Assembly (NCBI GenBank): GCA_003165855.1
Contig: PMXH01000129.1
Span: forward strand, 1-12,867
Source of the DNA: Acidobacteriaceae bacterium
GTDB lineage: Bacteria > Acidobacteriota > Terriglobia > Terriglobales > Acidobacteriaceae
Direction of reading: 5' to 3'
Length of the DNA stretch: 12,867 nucleotides
Shown here: in pieces, positions 7,368-12,867 of the stretch
Layout of the letters: each line of letters starts with the position of its first letter
Numbering within the stretch: the stretch's first letter is position 1
Translations under genes and position numbers: made by a program
Notes under the pieces: model-generated
Database searches by the model: none
Seen by the model: the letters and a program-made list of their open reading frames with translations, nothing else
What the model was told of the DNA's origin: nothing

Positions 7368-7403
7368 TGTGATCTGTAACCAGACGGGGTGTGATCTGTA
7401 ACC
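7368..7403 (+). promoter_or_regulatory. Phased direct repeats upstream of the lactate-type transporter
   Basis: TGTGATCTGTAACC occurs exactly at 7368-7381 and again at 7390-7403. The copies are 22 bases start to start, about two helical turns, so both present the same face of the helix. They lie 54-89 bases before the ATG of the plus-strand MFS gene. This spacing suggests a dimeric or cooperative transcription factor. No regulator gene lies beside it, so the protein is unknown. Confidence 0.55.
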
Positions 7404-7456
7404 GAAGGAAAGCTGACTCGCTTGTAGGGTGGGATCGAAAACACGGAGGAATTTCA

Positions 7457-8686
7457 ATGGAGTTTCTCGGCCACTTTCGCAGGCTTACACCGGTGCAAAG
7501 GAATACTTTTGCCGCTTGTTTTCTGGGCTGGTCGCTCGACGCTTTCGACTTTTTCATTCTGACGTTCTGCGTCAGCGCCATCGCGACTCAATTCCAGACG
7601 AAAGTTTCAGCGGTCGCGGAGGCGATTTTCGTGACCCTGGCATTTCGTCCGGTCGGTGCATTTCTTTTCGGACTGATGGCCGACCGCTACGGGCGCCGGG
7701 TCACGCTGATGGTCGACATCATCGCGTACTCGGTGTTTGAGCTGTCGTCGGCCTTCGCACCTTCCTTGAAAGTTTTCCTGATCACGCGGGCGCTGTTCGG
7801 AATCGCGATGGGAGGCGAATGGGGTGTGGGTGCGGCGCTGGCATTCGAGACCCTACCGGCGGAGGGGCGCGGATTCTTCTCCGGGTTGTTGCAGGAAGGC
7901 TACGCGGTTGGCTATCTGATGGCGGCTTTTGTTTTCGGCACAGCGTTTCGCTTTGTGGGCTGGCGCGGCATGTTTGTGATCGGCGCGCTCCCGGCGGTTC
8001 TGGTGATCTACATTCGCACGAAAGTGGATGAATCCCCGGCGTGGCTGCAAGGCCAGGTATCGAAAAAGGCTGAGATCCGGCTGGGGAAGGACATCCTGAC
8101 GTATTTCGGTACCTTTCTTCTACTGGTGGTGCTGATGTTTGCATTCAATTCCTTTAGCCACGGGACCCAGGACCTGTATCCGACGTTCCTGACCAAGGGA
8201 CATCAGTTTGCGCCGCAGAAAGTGATGTTCATTACGGTCATCGCTAACATCGGCGCGCTGCTGGGCGGGGTTCTGTTTGGAACCTGGTCCGAAAAAATCG
8301 GCCGCCGCCGCGCTATTGTGATTGCTGCGCTGCTGGCCATTCCCGTAATTCCCCTGTGGGCTTACTCGCACACCGTTGCCACGCTTGCGCTGGGAGGGTT
8401 CTTGATGCAGTTCATGGTGCAGGGTGCGTGGGGAGTGATTCCCGCGCACCTGAATGAACTTTCACCCTCGGCGGTGCGAGGCACGTTTCCCGGGTTCGCT
8501 TATCAGTTGGGCAATCTGCTTTCGTCGCGCAACGTAGTGATTCAAGCCAAGCTGGTGGAAAACCGCTATCGTGGCATGTATCCACCGGTTCTGGCCTGGA
8601 CGGTCGTGCTCGTGGCGACGCTGGTGGCATTGGTTACGGCAAGCGGCAGGGAGCGCAAAGGCACCGACATGACGAATACGAGCTAA
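7457..8686 (+). CDS. MFS monocarboxylate transporter, Jen1/SHS lactate-permease type
   Basis: 409-residue, about twelve-segment carrier in the inner membrane. Motif A is GLMADRYGRR at 72-81, with a second copy GTWSEKIGRR at 275-284. The stretch N231-S-F-S-H235-G-T-Q238-D239-L-Y-P-T243 fits the NxxS/HHxS/TQDxxxT signature of Jen1-type lactate/pyruvate:H+ symporters, so a short-chain monocarboxylate is the likely substrate. Helix 4 has RALFGIAMGGEWGVG, as in sialate/SHS relatives. ATG 7457 is chosen because GGAGGA (7445-7450) precedes it by 6 bases; the frame extends 22 codons further but has no better start. It is divergent from, and distantly similar to, the MFS gene at 5887-7278. No lactate dehydrogenase gene is in view. 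Confidence 0.92.
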   Translation: MEFLGHFRRLTPVQRNTFAACFLGWSLDAFDFFILTFCVSAIATQFQTKVSAVAEAIFVTLAFRPVGAFLFGLMADRYGRRVTLMVDIIAYSVFELSSAFAPSLKVFLITRALFGIAMGGEWGVGAALAFETLPAEGRGFFSGLLQEGYAVGYLMAAFVFGTAFRFVGWRGMFVIGALPAVLVIYIRTKVDESPAWLQGQVSKKAEIRLGKDILTYFGTFLLLVVLMFAFNSFSHGTQDLYPTFLTKGHQFAPQKVMFITVIANIGALLGGVLFGTWSEKIGRRRAIVIAALLAIPVIPLWAYSHTVATLALGGFLMQFMVQGAWGVIPAHLNELSPSAVRGTFPGFAYQLGNLLSSRNVVIQAKLVENRYRGMYPPVLAWTVVLVATLVALVTASGRERKGTDMTNTS

Positions 8687-8761
8687 GTCGAATTCGGAAT
8701 GTGCAAGATTTGGCACACCACCATTGAGTAACCCCTACCTGCACGATAGCGGCATTGTCAT

Positions 8762-8773
8762 AGGAAGATTCCT
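8762..8773. promoter_or_regulatory. Small palindrome in the putative hfq promoter region
   Basis: AGGAA-GA-TTCCT is a perfect 5+2+5 inverted repeat about 100 bases before the hfq-like start. TTGTCA (8755-8760) just before it resembles a -35 box, but the -10 at 17 bases (TACGGT) is poor. The promoter is probably in this 184-base gap; the exact boxes are uncertain. Confidence 0.3.
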
Positions 8774-8870
8774 GTGGTACGGTAGGTAAAATTTCACGCC
8801 TTCGTAAATACTTTTCAGGGCTCTTCGACGTTGTGGTTTGCGCGAACGCGTGTGCAGGAGTAGCGCCACT

Positions 8871-9356
8871 ATGAAGGAAACAATGGATTCGTCTCCGGCC
8901 CAGCAGTCGGGGGACGAAGAAAATTTCGCCAACCGGAAGCTGATCCGTCCGGCGCTGCCGCGCCCGGACCATAATCAGGGCAACCACAACTCCAACCATA
9001 ACCCCAACCACCTACAGGTGGCGGAGCGCCGGGACCGTCACGACCGCCCGGAACGTGGCGCGGATCGCGGGCAGGATCGCGGATATGACCGTGGGGACCG
9101 TTCTATGAGTGCGGGGGGTGGGCGAAAGGCAGCGCCTCCGGAGCAGACCAACGCCGAGAATTTCTATTATCAGAAACAGATGCAGTCAAAGACGCCGATG
9201 GTCATTGTGCTGCAGGACGGCGAGGAGGTGCACGGCTTCATCGAGTGGTACGACAAGACCTGCATCAAGGTGATCCGCGAAAACGGCGCGCCCAACCTGA
9301 TGATTTACAAGCCCGCCATCAAGTACATGTTCAAGGAAGACGAGAACGGACGGTAG
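8871..9356 (+). CDS. hfq: Hfq-like Sm-fold RNA chaperone with long N-terminal disordered extension
   Basis: 161 residues. The C-terminal third (about 93-156) is an Sm/Hfq domain: [22 protein letters not shown] matches the Hfq Sm1 region, and [10 protein letters not shown] matches the Sm2 YKHAI region. Hfq hexamers bind sRNAs and A-rich mRNA. Aligned by eye to E. coli Hfq, several RNA-contact positions differ: Tyr25 is Val113, Ile30 is Glu118, Lys31 is Glu119, Phe42 is Thr130 and His57 is Pro148. The first ~95 residues are low complexity: [14 protein letters not shown] (34-47), then DRG repeats [17 protein letters not shown] (61-77), probably an unstructured RNA-binding arm. ATG 8871 follows AGGAG (8856-8860) by 10 bases; ATG 8883 is an alternative. 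A long inverted repeat follows the stop. Confidence 0.88.
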   Translation: MKETMDSSPAQQSGDEENFANRKLIRPALPRPDHNQGNHNSNHNPNHLQVAERRDRHDRPERGADRGQDRGYDRGDRSMSAGGGRKAAPPEQTNAENFYYQKQMQSKTPMVIVLQDGEEVHGFIEWYDKTCIKVIRENGAPNLMIYKPAIKYMFKEDENGR

Positions 9357-9367
9357 TTGCGATTTAG

Positions 9368-9453
9368 TAATTTGGTAATTGAGTAATTGGGTAATTTAAG
9401 AACCTCCGGCTCCGCACTGCGAAAAATTACCAAATTACTCAATTACCAAATTA
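9368..9453. repeat. Long AT-rich inverted repeat made of 8-bp units, downstream of hfq
   Basis: The left arm (9368-9396) and right arm (9425-9453) pair at 28 of 29 positions around a 28-base GC-rich loop. Each arm is itself a degenerate 8-bp tandem repeat (TAATTTGG, TAATTGAG, TAATTGGG...). It begins 12 bases after the hfq stop and could fold as a transcript-ending hairpin or a cruciform. It lacks the GC stem and T-tract of an ordinary intrinsic terminator. Repeats of this kind recur, as I recall, in acidobacterial genomes. Confidence 0.85.
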
Positions 9454-9504
9454 CCCAATTCTTTCTTTCCCGGCTCCAGCCCATTTACGTTACAGATGCT
9501 CCCG

Positions 9505-9533
9505 TTGACAATCTCCCTTATCTCCCATAGCAT
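9505..9533 (+). promoter_or_regulatory. Sigma-70 type promoter of the HU-like gene
   Basis: TTGACA (9505-9510) is a perfect -35 box. TAGCAT (9528-9533) is a fair -10 box after a 17-base spacer. The predicted transcript start near 9540 leaves a leader of about 40 bases before the GTG at 9579. This indicates that the gene is transcribed independently of hfq. Confidence 0.65.
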
Positions 9534-9578
9534 CAATCACTTGAGGGATCGTCCAGATACCGCACGCGGGGGCCGTTC

Positions 9579-9848
9579 GTGATTAAGCTCGACATTATCA
9601 ACGAAGTAGTGGCCAGAACCGGCATCACCAAGACCAAGGCCGAGCTAGCGGTGGAAACCGTCTTTGAAAGCATGAAGAAGGCGCTGGCCCACGGCAATCG
9701 CATTGAGCTGCGCGGATTTGGCGTGTTTAACGTGCGTCCGCGCAAGACCGGAATCGGGCGCAACCCGCGAACCGGCGCCGAGGTATCGATCCCTCCCGGC
9801 AAGGCAGTGCGCTTCAAGCCTGGCAAAGAACTGCAGTCGATTGATTGA
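9579..9848 (+). CDS. HU/IHF-family nucleoid DNA-binding protein
   Basis: 89 residues, the standard family length. The order is helix 1 (IKLDIINEVVARTG), helix 2 (KTKAELAVETVFESMKKAL), the GNRIELRGFGVFNVRPRK beta sheet signature, then the DNA-intercalating arm GRNPRTG (60-66) with Pro63. The C-terminus is IPPGKAVRFKPGKEL. It bends DNA as a dimer in the nucleoid. Sequence alone does not separate HU from an IHF subunit; the start resembles IHF-beta/HU relatives. The GTG start has GGGGG at 9568-9572 at suitable spacing. It has its own promoter and converges on the GH2 gene, with an 86-base gap and no strong terminator. Confidence 0.95.
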   Translation: MIKLDIINEVVARTGITKTKAELAVETVFESMKKALAHGNRIELRGFGVFNVRPRKTGIGRNPRTGAEVSIPPGKAVRFKPGKELQSID

Positions 9849-9934
9849 AGAGCAGCTTCTGGCTCGTCACTGCTGACTTTCAGCACCGCATAAAGACATA
9901 CGGACTAAGAGTGCGCCGTCACGCTGCCCTGGCA

Positions 9935-12451
9935 TCAGCTCACTGCGGGGCGCAGTTTCGACGGCTTAGTCGTGATGGTAAGAGACGCATTTTCCAGCTC
10001 ATGGGAAGTCGCCTCGATTGTCAGAGAGCCTGGATTCTTCGAAGCCTGCAAAATCACCTGGGCCAAACCGCTGAACAAGCTTCTCTCGTTTCCTTTGTCG
10101 GACTCCAGGCAATTCGGGTCGCCGTTGCCAAGACCTATCAGCGCGCCTTCGCCTGACACTTTAAAGCTGATCTTGTTATCCGCGGTAGGAACGAAACGCC
10201 CGTTGCTGTCGATGGTTTCCACGCGCACGATCGCCACATCTTCTCCATCGGCGGCGAGCTCGGCGCGGTCGGCGGTGACGCGAATCTTCGCTGGCGATCC
10301 GGTGGTTTCGTTCTTCACGACGAGCGCAACCTTGGAGCCCTTGGTGCCGCGCGCTTCGAGGTAGCCGGGAGCGTACTTAACCTTCCACTCCAGGTGATGG
10401 AGCCGCTCGACTTTTTTGGAGCCGAGGCTCTGGCCGTTGCACAACAGTTCGACGCTTTCCAGGTTGGAATGCGCCCAGACGGAAATCTCCTCGCCCTCTT
10501 TGCCCGCCCAATTCCAGTGGGGGAAAAGATGCAGCACCGGTTCCGCGCCCCACCATGCTTTGTAATAGAAAAAGTTATCCTTGGGGAAACCGCAAGTGTC
10601 GACGATGCCGAATTGTGAGTTGATGCTGGGCCATGAGTAAGGTGTGGGCTCGCCGCGATAATCGAAACCGGTCCAGGCAAAGCCGCCCGAAAGCCACGGA
10701 CGGGCGGCATAGTAGGGCCACCACTCCTCGGCGAGTTGGGCCCACTCCGGGTGATTCGCGTCATAGGCACTTTCCCAATTGCGCAGCTTGTCAGTGCTAT
10801 AGACGCCTCGCGTGGCGACGGTGCTGGCGGTCTCGGTCCCGATAAGAGGCTGGCGGGGATGATCGGCATGGTATTTCTCCGCAAGCGAGGTTTCGTAATT
10901 GAAGCCCATCACATCGAGCACAGACGCGAGCGGCTTGTCATACGAGCCGTTCACCGCCGCGGTGCACAGGCGAGTCGGATCCAGCTCATGCGCGCGTTCC
11001 TGCATGGTTCGAACAATCTGCGGTCCGATGTCATTGGCTTGCAGCACATCCTCCTCATTGCCCATGGACCAAAGGAAAACCGCGGGGTTATTGCGATAGC
11101 GCTTGATCATTTTCTCAAGCTGCGCCAAGCCTTCATCATTCGACGACATCAGGCGCGTCTCGCAGAGCATCAAGAGTCCTGCGCGCGCACAAGCTTCCAC
11201 CCACTCAGGAGTGGGCATGTTGTGCGACGTGCGCACGGCGTTGCAGCCCATTGCTTTCAGCACGCCGGCGCGGAAAACCTGCAACCGATCAGGCAAGGCA
11301 GCGCCAACGCCAGCGTGATCCTGATGGTTACAGGTGCCTTGGATCGGCGTGATCTTGCCGTTCAAAGCGAACCCCCGATTCGCATCGAAAGCCAGCGTGC
11401 GCACGCCGAACATGACCTGGTCCCGGTCACGGATGCGGCCGCCGGTCTCCACAGAAGCGACGGCGTAATAGAGATTCAAATCATCCGGAGACCACATCGC
11501 CGGATGTTCGAGCTTCGCGACCGCGCTAAAGCTCTGTTTGCTGTCCGCAGCAACTTCCGCGGCTGGCGATTCGGCGGTGGACACCGTTTTCCCTGAGCCA
11601 TCCAGAATTAGCCAACGCACACGGCAGGTTTCCGCGGCGTTCCCGGCGTTTTCGACGACGGTGCTGAGCTTCAGAGTAGCGATGCTTCCTTGCACGTCGG
11701 TGCGCACCACCGTATCCCATTGGCCGAGGTGCAAGGGACCGGTCTTGGTGAGCCATACGTGGCGATAGATGCCAGCGCCTTCGTAGAACCAGCCGTCGCC
11801 CAAGGACGCATCCATGCGAACCGTGAGGCAGTTCCTTTCTCCATAGAAAAGAAAATCGCTTAGGTCAAAGCGGAACGGGACGTAGCCGTTGTCATTGCGG
11901 CCGATAAAGTTTCCATTGCAAAAAACCAGCGCGCTGCGAAACGCGCCATCGAAATCGAGGAATATGCGGCGCCCTTGGTCGCTCTTGGGCACGTCGAAGA
12001 CGCGGCGATACCAACCTACGCTAGTCTCGGGATAGCTTCGGCCGAGCGGCTTGAATCCATGATCCTCCAGCGCGGGGTCGTGGACAAAAGGCAGCTCAAC
12101 CGCCCAATCGTGCGGAAGGTTCAGAGGCCGCCAACTCGCGTCATTGTACTTTGCCAGGGCGAAGTCAAACGCGCCGGTCTTGGCAAAATCTCCCTGCGAG
12201 GAACCTAAACCGAGATCGCGAGCGGGGTCGCAGCCGTGGCCCTGGAAGAAACGCCAGTTGAAGTCGAAGAGGAGTTGCTCGCGCGGAGCAAGATCGATCG
12301 CTGGCGTGGCATGAATCGAGTATCTATTCTCTGCGTGCTCGGCGGCGCGGAGCAGACTCACGGCGGCTGCGAAACGAGGGTTGAGCAGGAACTTGCCGGC
12401 AGAAAGCAGCAGGCCTGAACGAAGAATATCGCGACGATTGAACTCGGACAT
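9935..12451 (-). CDS. Glycoside hydrolase family 2, beta-galactosidase-like, Tat-exported
   Basis: 838 residues. The N-terminus EFNRRDILRSG followed by a short hydrophobic run and FAAAVS looks like a twin-arginine signal, so it is probably periplasmic or secreted. Next are the GH2 jelly-roll domain (about 55-235, with LPHDWA and GWYRRVF), an Ig-like domain (about 240-350) and a TIM barrel (about 355-640). The acid/base is Glu466 in SMGNEED and the likely nucleophile is Glu540 in IGTETAS. HLFPHWNW to about 720 matches a DUF4982-type domain. An Ig-like C-terminal domain (RVTADRAELAADGED...) ends the protein. Expected action: release of terminal beta-linked galactose or a related sugar from plant or microbial glycans. 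ATG 12451 is preferred over 12460 because GGGAG (12461-12465) is 9 bases upstream of it but abuts the earlier ATG. Confidence 0.94.
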   Translation of the reverse strand: MSEFNRRDILRSGLLLSAGKFLLNPRFAAAVSLLRAAEHAENRYSIHATPAIDLAPREQLLFDFNWRFFQGHGCDPARDLGLGSSQGDFAKTGAFDFALAKYNDASWRPLNLPHDWAVELPFVHDPALEDHGFKPLGRSYPETSVGWYRRVFDVPKSDQGRRIFLDFDGAFRSALVFCNGNFIGRNDNGYVPFRFDLSDFLFYGERNCLTVRMDASLGDGWFYEGAGIYRHVWLTKTGPLHLGQWDTVVRTDVQGSIATLKLSTVVENAGNAAETCRVRWLILDGSGKTVSTAESPAAEVAADSKQSFSAVAKLEHPAMWSPDDLNLYYAVASVETGGRIRDRDQVMFGVRTLAFDANRGFALNGKITPIQGTCNHQDHAGVGAALPDRLQVFRAGVLKAMGCNAVRTSHNMPTPEWVEACARAGLLMLCETRLMSSNDEGLAQLEKMIKRYRNNPAVFLWSMGNEEDVLQANDIGPQIVRTMQERAHELDPTRLCTAAVNGSYDKPLASVLDVMGFNYETSLAEKYHADHPRQPLIGTETASTVATRGVYSTDKLRNWESAYDANHPEWAQLAEEWWPYYAARPWLSGGFAWTGFDYRGEPTPYSWPSINSQFGIVDTCGFPKDNFFYYKAWWGAEPVLHLFPHWNWAGKEGEEISVWAHSNLESVELLCNGQSLGSKKVERLHHLEWKVKYAPGYLEARGTKGSKVALVVKNETTGSPAKIRVTADRAELAADGEDVAIVRVETIDSNGRFVPTADNKISFKVSGEGALIGLGNGDPNCLESDKGNERSLFSGLAQVILQASKNPGSLTIEATSHELENASLTITTKPSKLRPAVS

Positions 12452-12655
12452 TGAAACCATCTCCCGTAATCTATTCTTAAGATAGTCGGCGCATCAGTCA
12501 GCTCCGAAAAACGAATGGATTCAGCTTGGCTGCCAGACTGTGCAGCCCATTATGTCACTCGCCAGAATCTTACAAACGCGCTCCGCCTCAATTCCCGCCA
12601 GTCGTAGTAGCATCTAAGGGAAGGCCTCAATGGAATCGTGGGGCCCAAGAATCGC

Positions 12656-12867
12656 ATGTCGGAATCCAGCCTGCCTCTAGCCTCCTCCACCACCGAGCTT
12701 TACCGGCCGGTGCCGGTGTATGCGGCACGCCAGCCGCGGCAGCGTTACTGGTTGCACGCGTTGTTGCTGCTGCTGACTTGCTTCACCACGCTGGTGGTGG
12801 GGGCTCGCATGCAGTACAACTTTGTGCACAGCCAGTCCGTGTTTCTGCTCGACGACAGCGCGGCTTC
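12656..12867 (+). CDS. Probable site-2 (M50-type) membrane protease, 3'-truncated by the window edge
   Basis: Seventy codons are visible. A polar N-terminus rich in Ser/Pro/Arg precedes a hydrophobic segment (about residues 33-50, LHALLLLLTCFTTLVVGARM), followed by QYNFVHSQSVFLLDD. I recognise this TTLVVGARMQYNF-type start from acidobacterial site-2 protease family proteins, which cut membrane-bound substrates inside the bilayer. The diagnostic HExxH and second-aspartate motifs would lie beyond the edge, so the assignment rests on resemblance alone. ATG 12656 has only a weak ribosome site. An in-frame GTG at 12638 would add six residues. It is divergent from the GH2 gene across about 200 bases that hold no clear promoter or structure. 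Confidence 0.6.
   Translation, partial: MSESSLPLASSTTELYRPVPVYAARQPRQRYWLHALLLLLTCFTTLVVGARMQYNFVHSQSVFLLDDSAA

Noticed and set aside
8700..8726. Possible sigma-54 promoter around TTGGCAC before hfq
   Set aside because: The GG-to-GC spacing required for -24/-12 boxes is wrong on the plus strand, and on the minus strand the GG is not present.
9368..9457. CRISPR-like array
   Set aside because: The repeated units are 8 bp with no spacers and the two arms are inverted; no cas gene is near.
10736..11596. 286-codon plus-strand frame opposite the GH2 gene
   Set aside because: It is the antisense of well-conserved GH2 barrel sequence, with no ribosome site or domain of its own.

Overview
The window looks like chromosomal DNA of an acidobacterium (Terriglobia/Koribacter type). 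The reasons are the moderately high GC content, the type of Hfq with a long N-terminal extension, the start of what looks like a site-2 protease of the acidobacterial kind, and short palindromic repeats that I recall as abundant in those genomes. This placement rests on recognition, not on a search. Genes lie on both strands with no plasmid or phage backbone, so this is ordinary chromosome dotted with small repeats and one tiny transposon relic.

Layout. Positions 1-2328 hold most of alanyl-tRNA synthetase (alaS, 5' end outside), overlapped by 4 bases by a small STAS/SpoIIAA-like gene. A double-hairpin repeat separates these from a class 3 lipase-like hydrolase. Next is a compact VapBC-type toxin-antitoxin operon (3773-4432), whose promoter carries a perfect 9-bp palindrome between the -35 and -10 boxes. 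Its predicted transcription start falls on the antitoxin start codon, suggesting a leaderless mRNA.

On the minus strand a major facilitator transporter (5887-7278) lies upstream of a Rieske non-heme iron oxygenase (4451-5566), possibly an uptake-plus-oxidation pair. The 320-base gap between them contains a 145-bp MITE-like element with perfect 17-bp terminal inverted repeats and a flanking 6-bp duplication. Divergent from that transporter is a second MFS gene (7457-8686) carrying the Jen1-type monocarboxylate motif. The shared 178-base control region has two helically phased direct repeats.

The right part holds an Hfq-like RNA chaperone with a ~95-residue disordered, Asp-Arg-Gly-rich N-terminal extension and an altered Sm core. 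It is followed by a large AT-rich inverted repeat built of 8-bp units, then an HU/IHF-family protein with its own promoter. A large GH2 beta-galactosidase-like enzyme with a Tat-type signal lies on the minus strand. The first 70 codons of a probable site-2 (M50) protease run off the right edge.

No wholly new multi-gene system is evident. The most interesting items are the palindromic repeat embedded in frame inside alaS, the MITE between transporter and oxygenase, the leaderless antitoxin promoter/operator, and the unusual Hfq.
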